Positions 36,050 to 54,149 of a stretch of DNA of 64,000 nucleotides are shown here, piece by piece. The notes under the pieces are model-generated. The model did no database searches and was not told the origin of the DNA. It saw only the letters and a list, made by a program, of their open reading frames with translations. A program made the position numbers and the translations under genes. Each line of letters opens with the position of its first letter. Positions within the stretch are counted from its first letter, which is position 1. Where the stretch lies: assembly GCA_021904315.1 (NCBI GenBank), contig CM038919.1, positions 4,836,001 through 4,900,000 on the forward strand, read 5' to 3'. The DNA comes from Sphagnum magellanicum (taxonomy: Eukaryota > Streptophyta > Sphagnopsida > Sphagnales > Sphagnaceae).

Positions 36050-37251
36050 ATGAGGGTAGTGTAAATAAACTAGAAACGAGGGTGCAAATACTAGAGTTGT
36101 TTCAAGGTGCTAACCTCGTCTTATTAACCGAAACTTGGCACTTCCCAGGCCAACATTTGCCACATGTTGAAGGGTGTGATTTACTTGTGGTAGCATGCAC
36201 TATGTAATAAGGAAAAACAAACACGATAAAACATAATGAGGGGGTTGTTACTTACTTTCATAGCCACCTTAGCCCAAACTTGTCACAATGGAAGGAAGGA
36301 AGCCACGATTCTTATTTATGGATATGGGTCAGCAGGGGCGTTGCCCTTGACTCGTTTGTCTGCGTGGTGTACGTTGCCCTTGTTAGCTCCAAACACGAGA
36401 ATGAATCTTTGTTCCAAAACCTGGCAGCAAATATTGTTGAAGTTCAAACTCTAGGGGGCATAGTACTATTGGGAAGGGATTTTAATGTGCATACTACATC
36501 ACTACCAGATACCATTAACAATAGCGACCTTTGTGAACTATTACAGGCACTTGAGTTCGTTGAGATTGAACAACCAAGTGTTATGGCTAAACAAACTATG
36601 ATGCTAGTGTTGGCAACTAGGGTCATGAGCTCTTGGACCTATGTTGTGATGTTGGGTTGTTCATCCTCAATGGTCGAACACCTGGTGACGAATTAGGGGA
36701 GTTCATTTGCTTGGCAAATGGAGAGCGCAACACTGTTGATTATATTGTTAGCTCTCCTACAATTTGGCAAGCTGCTACACACCTCGAGGTGATAATAAAT
36801 GACACCCGTTACTGCGCAATGGGGTCTACATATGGTTGTAACCAAATTTTTTTTGCCTAGGTTCAAGTATGATAAATTGAAAGCTGAAAATTATCAACTT
36901 ACCCTAGTAGCAAGTCTTGGAAACTTGTCGGTTGCTAACTTGATTGGGCATCTGGGGGTAGATGGGATAGCTGACCTACTGCAACAATGTGTGGGTGTTG
37001 CAACAAGTTTACTTTTAGCAACAAGCCTTTGAAAAGGAGCTGCAAAGAGAGACACTACCATAAACCCTGGTTTGACGTTGACTGTCGTATAGTGAAACGT
37101 GAGATGAGGCTTTGGTTAAAAGCTAACCCCGATTTGCACACTGCTAAACATCAAGAAAGTAAACTTAAAAATTTATTAAAAAGGAAAAGAATTTTCTGGG
37201 AAACTATAAGAGCTCAAATATCATTGAAAAACTATTCAAGCGTAGATGTTT

Positions 37252-37892
37252 AAAATGGGCTTGCATTGCTCATTTGGACATCTAAAACACAAATAATGGC
37301 CGAAAGAAAGGCCGGGAGTCAAATTGGCAATTTGACTCCTGACCATTAAAAGTTAGGAATCACCACGATTTCCTTGCATGTAGGTGACGTGCGACATAAC
37401 ATTAGAAAGCTCTCGACGAGGGCTACAACTTTGTTTTAGACTTCATTTCAATCGGAGGTTTACACACAAAGTTATGGGGCCCCAAAGTTGCAGGAGTCCC
37501 AACTTTGGCAATTTCGGGACTCCCAAGGGATAAAAAAACCATTTGGATGTGGGCCTCCTGGAGAGGCACAAAGTATACTATAAGGGAGAAGGTGGTGGCT
37601 TCCCCCAAGTTTGGGCCGTGGTGAATCTTGTGAGTCTGAGTTTGCCCATGGCTTGTCCTAGCACCAAAAGTGCTCCAACTATGCATTAATCAACTTGTTG
37701 TTTGGTTTTGTGCAAATCCGAGAGAGTGATTAAGTGCTTGTCATTCTTCTTAGTCCCATCTTAGAGCTTTAGCACGCCCCTCTACCCTTCAAAGTGCTAC
37801 GAACCAGGGAGCGTGCCCCTATTCCTTGCTCTTCCATTATTTTCACTTCAGATTCACATTGAGAGTTTATCAAGGAGCCAGGGGGGGCGTCA
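37252..37892 (-). mobile_element. Truncated LTR of the same family, reverse orientation, in LINE ORF2
   Basis: Inverted copy: reading the minus strand from 37892 gives TGACGCCCCCC, then CACCACCTTCTCCC, GAGAGCTTTC and GCCAATTTGACTCCCGGC. The last 200-odd bases of the LTR are missing at the 37252 end. LINE coding resumes at once on both sides (NYSSVD before, FLFWKKYRLRAP after). GTAGA and ATGGA may be a mutated target duplication. Confidence 0.85.
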
Positions 37893-40180
37893 ATGGATGC
37901 ATTTTTGTTTTGGAAAAAGTACCGACTAAGGGCACCCATTGTGGACAAAATCAGTGTAGCTATGTTTTTGGAAGGCTTCCGTAGGTTAGTTGATTAGTCT
38001 TCGCCACCCATACAGTAACAAATTGATCATTCGGCTTAGGTGACCAAACCTCCAAGTAGCCACACCCTGAACATAGATATCACACTTGTTGAGCTGCTTC
38101 AAGCGCTAAAAAAATTACAAAGGAACAAGGCCGCCGATTTGGATGGTATGAAAGTTGAATTCATTCTAGATGCGAGAGAGTATTACACATGCCACTATTG
38201 ACAACGTTCAACTGTTTTCTAATAGTAGGTTTTCCAAAAGCCCTTTCCATTAGGGTGGTCCATGCGCTCTTTAAAAGGGGTGATGCCTTCGAATTTGACG
38301 ACTATAGGGGGATAACGGTTGGGCCTATCTTAGCAAAGTTGTTTGCTATGATCTTTGACAAAAGGTTAAACGAGTGGGCTGAAGCATGCTAAGGGTCAAG
38401 TTGGGTTTCACAAAGATTACGGCACTATTGATGAACTTTTCATTTACAAATTTTGATAGAAGAGAGCAAAGCAAAAACAAAACCATTCTATTTCTATTTT
38501 TTGGACTTCAAAAAGGTGTTTGATATTGTGCTGCGTGACGTGTTGTGGCAAGTGTTGGTTGGCTTTGGGGTGGAGGGATACTTCTTGCGATGCCTGTAGA
38601 CAATGTATGCCAAGGATACCATACGCATCAACCACCCAAGTGAAGGTGTCACCTCTAGCTCTAGGTGCCAACAAGGTGTGAAACAAGGTTGTCCTCTTAG
38701 CCTCTTACTATTTGGGCTATATTTGGATGCCCTAAAAAGGTGCTTGGATGGTAGAGAATGCGATGCACTGGCCCTAGCAGATGTGCATGCATGGCTGTTA
38801 TTTTTTGCAAATGACCTCATTTTGATGTTAGAGTCAAAGGTGGGATTGTAACAACAATTAGACGCACTCTAGCAATTTTGTGCTGAACGTGGACTTATAG
38901 TGAACGGAAAAAAACAAAAGTCATGGTGTTCAACTTTGTTAACCCATGCCAAGAGTTTTTGTTTGAAGGTGACGTTATTGAACATTTGTAGAGCTTCAAA
39001 TACCTGGGGATCTTGTTTGAGACCACTTCGAACTTGGATAATGCAGTGGAACATCTACCAATTGTTAGTAGGCGTTCGTTGTTCGCATTAAATCGCCGCT
39101 ATGCAGAGCTACATATTATGGACATTAAGCTACGTTATGACCTCTTCAATACGTTGGTGTGTTCCATATCAAGCTATGCTTGTGAGGTTTGGGTGGATTC
39201 CAAGAAAATAGAGGTTATTGAAATGGTGTACCGAGGGTTCCTCAAGTCCCTGCTCAGGTGTGAAAAATAACCAGCACATCCATTGTGTTGGCAGAATTTG
39301 GCAAATTCCGTTTTGAACACTTTGCATGGGGACAAATGTTACTATATTACAACCGTGTGAACATGGTCACTAAAGACCACATCTTGGGAAAGGCATGGGA
39401 AGCCCAGCTCGCTTTGCTTGTTATGGGAAAAAAATGTTAGACTGGATTCATGAAAAAATGGCTACTCTAAAATCAACCCTAAGAGGTGGTAGGTTTTTTG
39501 CCTATTGTTCAACCACCGCTAGGAATGGCACCTTAGCTTGCAACGACCTTTGCATTCTAGGCGGGGACTACTCAATCGCTACTAGGAACGGTTTCTGAGA
39601 CAACGCACATACATCCGACCCGTCTAACAAGGTAAAAGGTTGGGTGGAGAGCCAAGTACCTTGGTGCAACACGCACAACGTAAGGGTGGGAACTCAAGAG
39701 GTTGGGGCTCCACCCCCTTCAGGTTTTCCCCACACAATGTTGAGTGTAAAAAAGGTGAAGGATAATATGCGGCTGGCTTTCATTGAAAAGCTTTTTACCA
39801 ACTATAAAATTGGGACCAGCGTATAGACAAAATACTTGCGCTTTAAAGGTATGTCATACGAGAGCAAAAGCTACTTGTGTGACATCAACTGTGTTCAGTT
39901 GCGGAAAGCTTTGGCCCGGTTTCGATGTGGCAACATGTAGCTTGACGTAGTGGTAAGTGCGTGGAAGGGCGTGCCATACGCTAAAAGGCTTTGTCAAGGC
40001 TACGATTTAGGGAAGGTAAAGGATGAACAACACCTGCTCCTTATCTGTCCACATACACAGAAAGTTAGGGAACGCTTTTGTTCGGCCTTGCCCCTCATCC
40101 ACACGAACACTCTTGCTGAGCTCATGCAGATTACGAACATGGTCGCCCTGGCCAAGTTTGTGGCATGCTGCTAGTACCAA

Positions 40181-41421
40181 AAAACAATTTGTCCTCCATG
40201 ATCTAGCTTTCGTCTAATAGACTCTCTAGCCCCAAACATACGTAAAATTGTAAACAGTAAACAGCTTCACACTACCAATGATGATGATTAAATTGTTTTG
40301 TTTGAACATAATATTTTGTTGTCATTAATTTTCTCTTTCTAAAAAATAATATTATATAAATTTCACTATATGTCATTTGTTTCATTAATGTCTTTTTACA
40401 TTTTTGATTTGCTATGCAAAATGTTAATGAAAGTCCAATTCATTAAAAAGTTCAGAATAAAATACAAACAAACAAAAATTTAAAAAAACACATTGAAAAG
40501 GTTTGTTTAAAAGAGTGCAAGACAAACAACAAAATACAACTAGACCAAAAAATAAATAAAAATGATTTCAAAATGGAATTTGATTTACGACAAATTATAA
40601 TTTGGAATGACTTTGGAATTGTCACAATGACAATCATCAAAACACTCATTTTGGATAGTCCAATTCGAATTGATTAAGATCACTGGAATTTTAAGATTTT
40701 TAAAATGTTTTTTTCACAACTGTGTTCCAAAAGAACTTTGAAGTTCATCGCAGAACAAGCGGAATAGTTTTGGGATGGGCGACCTTTACACGAGGAGGTT
40801 AAATATACGGGATACTTGGGATCACGCTACATGTTCTGGCATTTATTAGCGTGTGCTCTGGCAATCAAGGGAGTCTTGGGACGCGCTTGTGATGAAGACG
40901 ACGGAGAAGAAGGGTGGGGGGGGAGAGAGCGAGAGAGTGCGTGTGTGACGACGATGGCGATTATACATGCGGGAAGGTTATAAGAATTCCACATCCTTCC
41001 TTCTTTGTTACTGATTTTCAACCTTGTAAGTAAATGCTTACACTAAACCTACGCTTTTCCTACGCATTTGCATTGTGTTGTTGGAGAGTCATGGCGTTGA
41101 GGAGAGAGTATCGTAACAAATCTTTGGTTGTACGTCTTTGGATGGTGAGGTTTTGACGACAGCAGCATGTTTGGTTTAAGGACTAGTAGTATCATTGCTT
41201 GAATCAGAGGGATTTTTTTCCCCCTCTTTCCCCCCTTCTTTTTCATTATCTTTATCTTTGTTTGTTTCTAAGAGTCAAAGAAATGGGGATCTTGTTCCTT
41301 GAATTGATGGAAAAAAATTCAGGGGATATCTCTCTCTACAGAAAATGAGAGAGACTTGTTGAAATTCTTTTGAGACCTTGCTTCACAATCAACAATGATC
41401 TATGGATATATTATGCAGTGT
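40181..41421. other. LINE 3' remnant and intergenic
   Basis: LINE 3' UTR-like sequence runs to about 40270. The rest is AT-rich, with a GA/GT-rich patch at 40915-40950. No gene seen. Confidence 0.4.
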
Positions 41422-41458
41422 GGGGGCGGGGGGGCGGGGGGGGGGGGGGGGGCGGGGG
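41422..41458. repeat. G-rich homopolymer tract
   Basis: 37 bases of G runs broken only by three C: a clear potential G-quadruplex, or an assembly-prone homopolymer. It lies about 440 bp beyond the GH9 stop codon. Confidence 0.8.
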
Positions 41459-41895
41459 ACAAGGTTATTTCTCTCCATTTCATGAAATTGTGAAGTGAAC
41501 CCTAGAAAACCCCAACCCTAATAAGAGTTTATGTCTGTGGCCATAAACATCATTTCATCATATTCAGATGATTGTTTGTGACAAGCTTCAATTGGGAATT
41601 CTTTGTTGGATCTATGGGGCCAGTTGGATTGCATCATGGTCACAACAGATGACACAATGATTGAAAGACTCTCAATATTCAACTTCTGGACATCAGCAAA
41701 TTCCATGACTTATTAGTATCTAGTATAAGTACCAACATCGAATAGTGGTCATAATTTTCATGGACTGATACACAACAACAAATTTGAGAGTAGTAATTTC
41801 TCTTGCTAATTGTAGATCTCTTTATTGAGATCCTCTCTGAGTTCTGCAATCCTTTTGTATCAGCTCTTCAAAATTCATAGGCTTCCAGGAGTGTG
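41459..41895. other. 3' flank of the GH9 gene
   Basis: No separate gene seen. The minus-strand open frame 41706-41518 has no recognisable domain. Probably contains the GH9 3' UTR. Confidence 0.4.

Positions 41896-48425
<6,530 letters not shown>

Positions 48426-48459
<34 letters not shown>
48426..48459. repeat. (GA)n microsatellite
   Basis: About 16 uninterrupted GA units, followed by a short G run. Confidence 0.9.
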
Positions 48460-48461
<2 letters not shown>

Positions 48462-51400
48462 GGGGGTTGTAGGCTGAGCTGAAACGGCCGAACCGTCTCC
48501 TTTCACCTTTCTCTCTGCCAACGCTTCTCCGCACAATCCATAGCTATTGAGTGAACAGTGATGATCGGCACATGCAGCTTTTACTTAGTGTTTTTTTTCT
48601 GCTTGAGAAATTTCGCCAAATGTCGACCTGAAAAATATGATTTCGACCAATACAAAGGATTTTAAATGGAAAAAAAGGCCCAGTTTGAAGGAATTTTTTT
48701 TTTCAAATTGCCAGATTTTTATGATAAGTTCCAGCAGGTAGACAAAAATATAGAAGGATTCTGGGGTTTTTCCAAATCTGGCTAAAGCATCTAATGGATG
48801 ATCGCCACTTCAGCTGCATCACAAAATTGAGAAACAAAACCCTGCTTTTTCTTGATTATTTTTCTGATTCAAGGTCTTGCTCTCTTTGTTGGCTCCGCCT
48901 GAAAAGGGAGACTAACGATTTAGAACTTTGCGTTTGGTTCCACATCTTGAGAATGCTTACTGTGTTACTGTCAGTTGTGAGTACAGTTTTTGGGAACTTC
49001 ATGGAACATTTTTTTATTTAACTGCTGCTAGTTAGAACAAGGTTTTTATTTTTACCCCACAAATTTAGTCGATTTGTGAGAAACAAATTAAGATTTCTTT
49101 GGAAATTTTCATCTTTCTAGTGTAAATTTGACTAATTTTTGGAAAAATTCACCAAATTTTCAATATCACAAAATTGAATAAAAAAGACCCTGGGTTTAAA
49201 CCTTCCATAATGGGCCTCTCATTGTGAGACCATATTTTGAGAACCATATGGAACATTTCATATTGTGATTGTTCCTAGTTTGGACTGGTGTTGGGTGGAT
49301 ACATGGTTTGGAGTGACAATTATCCCAGAATTTTCTTTAGGGTGTGTCAATGTCTTTGGGTGATTACAAATTTTGTGTTCAAAATCTTTTGTCTTTGTAA
49401 ATTTGTTAGGGAACCCATGATTGTTTTGTTTCCCTTGAACAAAATCTTGGAGCCAATCTCATGGAATAACTGCAATTTCAGTATGGTTATAGAGGCCATA
49501 CCTGGTTGTAACATGAAGAAGCCACCTAATATCAGGGCTTCTGAAATGGTCTAGGAGGAGGTTGCATTGTCTACTTCAAAGCTCGAGATAAATCCCTTTC
49601 TTTAGAAGCAACAAATAGTTCATCCAGGGATATTGTAGCATCCATAAAAACTTTGTAATCTTGGCATGCCATTACAAGAATCAAACTTTATAGTCCCGCA
49701 AATGATCTACCACTTTGGTTCTCTACCTTCAATTTTAAAGAAGAATATTGACAATTGGAATCTAGGTTGAATTTAGATTTTACACCAATGTGTTTAGGGA
49801 TAGTTGGGAAAGAACTTCAAGGCATACATTGCATTGTGAATTACAATTGGAAATTATCTTCAACCCAAATCCCTACTTTTGATCAATAGCAAGAGAGGTC
49901 GAATGGAAGCCTCAATGTCGAATATGCATCAATCAAAATTTGCTTTGAAGATTCAAAACTTTGAGAAACAAAGGTTTTGCAAAAAAATAAAAATGACACA
50001 TCAAAAGACTAATGCATCCCTCAATAGCTTTCTTACAAGCATGGAATGAGGAAATTGATTTCCTAATTTATCTCAAACAAAGAATCTTGTTTTGTAGATG
50101 GAATTTGAAACAAAAAACAAATTTTTAAAAAATAACCATGAACTCAAGTTCACTACAAGAAAAATTGCAAGCCATGGCTACTTGTTGTGTTGATTTGCAT
50201 CAAATGGGTGGTTGTGGGTTGGCCATAAACCTTATCACAAATTGTTTAATTTAGACTTTAAAAATGTTTGTAGTCTTGTTGTGGTTCTACTACACCTGTA
50301 ATCTTGGTCTTTGTGAGTCGAAAATCAAAAACCTTGAAGACTCTATTTTAAGCTAAATTTCAAACCTTTTTGCAGGTGAAAAATTCATTCAAAACATTGA
50401 AAGTGTTCTGCAAAGAAAGATTTCAATTGATTTGACATAGTTCATGACAAAGGTTGGGGATGATGCTCAACAACATTCTACAAATTGCATGAGGTAGGGC
50501 CCCCCTTGGTAGGTGGAAACTCCGGTGTGGGGCAAGGTGTTCCAAAACAATGGTTGACATAGTTGGAGTGGGAGTATTTAACATATCACAATGATTGTTG
50601 GTTCTTGTTTTGATTAGTAAAAAATTGAGTTAGGTATAATTTTTGAAATTGGTTGTAAAACTAGAACTAAAATTTATGTTTTTGAAGAATTAGATTTTAG
50701 ATTCCATTTATCTGTGGAACTCAAACCAAGATATTTGAAGAAACAAGTGCTTTGATGATTAATTGTAACTTCTAGTATAAGTTACCTAAACTAGATTGGA
50801 GCCAAGTTCAACTTTCAAAATTGAAATTTTTTTCTGAACTTAGAACTAAAATCAAAATTTACATTTTTGAATAATTGAAACCAAAACCAGAACCATTTTA
50901 ATTTATTATTTCAAATTGGAATCAAAGGTTCTTCGTAAAAGTCAAGAACCACCCAAGACTGGTTTGAACCAATGTTAGGCAATTTTCTATTTTTTGGAAA
51001 ACTTCTAGGGTTGGTGAACTCCCTCTTATTAATTTGTTTTGGAGGAATTTCCAAATAAGGTTTTGAATTTTTTTAAAAAATCTAGAACCTTCAGTTAAGT
51101 TTAATGGTTTTTATCAAACATGGGGGGTTCTTGGGTATTAGGGTTTAGGTTTTTTTGACAAGGGGTTGGTTTGGGTAGTGGTTAGGTTTTAGGGACTAGA
51201 TTATCAAAAAGAAAAAAATTGGTCATTACAATTACAAAAGCAATTACAAAACAAATAATTTTTTTTCAAATATGTTTCTATTTGAAACAATGGAATTACA
51301 CCTATTAACTTTGCAACAATTATATGCAACATGTTTCCTCAAAATTGGGCTTTTGTGCATTTGACATTAGATAGATCATCAAACAAACCATTAATTTAGT

Positions 51401-51665
51401 TGAACAAACATATGACTCCAACATTACAAATTCCCAATGACCAAATTTCTTCAAATACACATGAGAATGATAAGAAAATGGACTTGACATAGATACAAAT
51501 CAAAGAAATTCAAAACACATATGATTCCAACAACATATGAATTGTAAAACAAAACAACATTGACTTCTTGAGTCCTAAAGTCCTACATATGATAAATGTT
51601 TTTCAAAAGACAACAATTGTAACATATGATGATAGAATTTTGAAAAGATTTTTTTGGTTTAGGGT
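48460..51665. other. Repeat-rich intergenic region
   Basis: Short dispersed phrases recur here and near 57 kb: GGGAACTTCATGGAACATTT at about 48991 and 57029, with variants at 49236 and 57107. A phrase ending ACTGGTTTGAACC, preceded by an AAGAACC/GTGAGAACC hairpin, occurs at about 50927-50972 and 56947-56990. No gene seen. Confidence 0.45.
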
Positions 51666-51670
51666 TTAAA

Positions 51671-52491
51671 TGACGCGCTCCCAAGTCACGGGGTGAAACC
51701 CACTTGAGGGTTTCACAAAGTCAAGTTGCGGAAAGTTGAGACTTGGTAACACTCTCCCGGCTTCCAACTCTAAAAAGGGGTAGAGGGTCGAGTTGGGAGC
51801 CCAGGGATTAGACTAGGAAGAGGGACTAGCTTAGCTCGTGTGAATCTGCATCCAAAAAGCAACCAAATCGAGTTAATTTAGCATTCGGGACACCCTTGGG
51901 TGTTGGGACTTGTCACGGGCACTTGGACACATAAGACTCACCACGGCCCGAACTCGGGGGAAGCCACCACCTTCCCCCATATAATATTTTCTGCGGCTGG
52001 TCGCAGAGGCTACATCCGAATGGCACATTTTGTTGGGACTCCCGAGATGGAGTCCCAAAAGTGTCCCGGCTGGACTCCCGGAACTTTGAACGGCCATAAC
52101 TCCTCTCCTCGAACTTGGATCGGGACAAGTCCTGAATCAAAGTTGTAGTTCTCGTCGAGAGCTTTCCAACGCCGTGTCGCACTCTTCAAGGAGACGTCGG
52201 GAAGAGGTCGATTCCCGACTTTTAGTGGTCGGGAGTCAAATTGCCAGTTTGACTCTCGGCCCTTCTTTTGCCCATACCTTGGGCTGCAGATGTCCGAATG
52301 GCCAATGCGAGGCCATTTTCGATATCTACGTTTCAAGACCTTTCCAATGACACCAAGAACACCCCAATGCGAGGTGTTTTGGGCCTTGCTGTCGAGCCCT
52401 GAACATTCGGGAGTCCCGAAGGACTCCAAACCTCCAACTTTTCCAAGTGTTGGGCTTCACCCCCACACTTGGCCAAGGTGGGGTTGCGACA
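51671..52491 (+). mobile_element. Solo LTR, 821 bp, with TTAAA target duplication
   Basis: Starts TGACGCGCTCCC and ends GGGGTTGCGACA. TTAAA flanks both sides (51666-51670 and 52492-52496). Homologous over its length to the LTRs at 35026 and 37892. No internal coding region adjoins it. Confidence 0.93.
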
Positions 52492-52496
52492 TTAAA

Positions 52497-53494
52497 TTAA
52501 CCTATAAAAAAATGGATAAGGAGCTTAGTACACTTATGGGAATTCAATGACATCTGCATCCACACAAAGTGTTACTAGAAGCAACTAAACACAGAAAAAA
52601 CCCCATTAATGCAAAAAACTAATGAATATTTTTTTACAAAATGTTGAAGAGAAAAAAATGTACCCGTAACATTTGACAACCAACAAGATGACCATTGCTT
52701 AGATGATTAAATGAAAACTCATTGGGTCAAATGATAATCACAATGATGATAACAATGAAAACAACAAAACCTTTTCTAAGCAATGTAAATTAAACCTTAA
52801 ATCACCTTGACCATAAACTTAAAACAATAAGAAAAAAAATGAAATAAAGAAACTACCTTATACCTTAAACTTGTGAAAGGGTGTCGAAGAGAGAAAAACA
52901 TATTTGCAACACATGATGACCACCACAGTGAAAGCTTTAATGACCACCATGATAATGATCACAATGAAAGTAGCAAAACCTTATAATAATGTAACTTAAA
53001 TCTTAGATCACCTTGACTAGAAACCAAAAACAAGAAGAACAAAAAGATTTGTTTATGTTGGTCATCAACCACCATAATGACCATCATAAATGAAAATATG
53101 TGTTCCACTACAAAAGCTTGGTGATACAACTTGAAAATTCATGAAAAACAACAAGGAAAAAGGTGATGAAAAGGTATCCCATGAGTTTCCTAAACAAACC
53201 TTTTAGGGTGTTAGGGTTTAAAGTGGGTAGGTACTACTGTTTCAACTTTCAACAGCCTCTTTCCTTGTCTTTCAACAAAAATAAAAGGAGTCCAAGCTCA
53301 AGCTTCGCCCCACTTTGTGTTTTGTATGATTTTATCCATGAATGAAAGTATTCCATATTTTTTAATTAAAGAAACAATTTTTTTTAATCGTGCACTATGT
53401 TCTTTAGTTCTTTGTTGTATTTTTTTTTTAAATTACTTAACAATCTACCTTTTCTTTTGCATTTTCTTCTCGTTTTTTTTCCATTTTCTTTGTT
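52497..53494. other. Intergenic, no gene seen
   Basis: A-rich sequence with repeated ATGACCA(C/T)(C/T)-type phrases (52690-53100). No gene supported. Confidence 0.45.
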
Positions 53495-53680
53495 CTTCAA
53501 CACATGCTTCTTGTTTGTTGCATACTCCCATCACCTCTTTCTTCAATGCTTGTTTTTTGTTTGTTGCATACTCCCATCACCTTTTTTCTTCAATGTTTGC
53601 TTCTTGTTTTTTGCATACTCCCATCACCTCTTTCCTCAACGCTTGCTTGTTCATTGCCTACCTATTCATTGCTTGCCTAT
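53495..53680. repeat. Minisatellite, unit about 46-47 bp
   Basis: Unit starts at about 53495, 53541, 53588 and 53634, each with CTTCAA(T)-GCTTG and GCATACTCCCATCACCT. The last unit decays into CATTGCCTACC-type sequence. Open frames across it reflect the repeat, not a gene. Confidence 0.75.
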
Positions 53681-54149
53681 GTCATTTGCTTGTTGGGCCT
53701 ACTTATGTTGCTTGTTTATCATTCATTATTTCAATTTTTTTTGCATCACTTGCTTATTGTTTGTTACCTACTTATGTCACATGAGCTTTTGGATTTTCCA
53801 CTTTCCCTTGATATTTGCATAATAGTTTTTTTTTGCAGGCTTTGGAACACATCAGCAAATTTTTGGCAAGTAATATCATTTACTTTTTTTTTTTTTAAAA
53901 TTCTCTTTTCGTTTTGTAATTTTTTTTGTTTTCATCATTATTTCTTGCTTTTGGATAAATTAAATTTTGTTTGTTGTGTTTTTATAAGTATAATGGGTGG
54001 CATCTCCTTATTTTAAAAAATTTGAACAATTTTTTTCCTTCAAACTAATTTTGTATTCTTGTAAATGTTTTTTTTTTGCTCATTTTTTGGTATTTCTTAG
54101 TTTTTTTTTCCATTGATTTGGGCAAAACTATTGTGATTGCTAGAAAAAA

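Larger units (their letters stand above)
34304..40180 (+). pseudogene. LINE non-LTR retrotransposon, both ORFs decayed
   Basis: The ORF1-like part starts MSFKTDNSLVDARLSKMEAA (34304) and includes EERKLNLRLTTFEAKEGE and LGLDEDFTPTQQARKLELWP, ending near 35020. The endonuclease part (36050-37250) shows LTETWHFPGQHLP, GIVLLGRDFN (normally GDFN) and STVDYIVSSP-like NTVDYIVSSPTIWQ. The reverse transcriptase part (37893-39270) shows KLQRNKAADLDGMK, FDDYRGITVGPILAKLF, LDFKKVFDIV, QQGVKQGCPLS and FANDLILM, where the catalytic pair DD is ND. A C-terminal segment (about 39740-40174) ends with HLLLICPHTQKVRERF. Multiple stops and frameshifts plus two LTR insertions make it dead. Confidence 0.9.

Noticed and set aside
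51873-52550. Open frames up to 139 codons on both strands
   Set aside because: Within or overlapping the second solo LTR; chance frames in GC-richer sequence.
53317-54016. Overlapping frames of 140-170 codons in three phases
   Set aside because: They read through a 46-bp minisatellite and T-rich sequence; all three phases are open for that reason.
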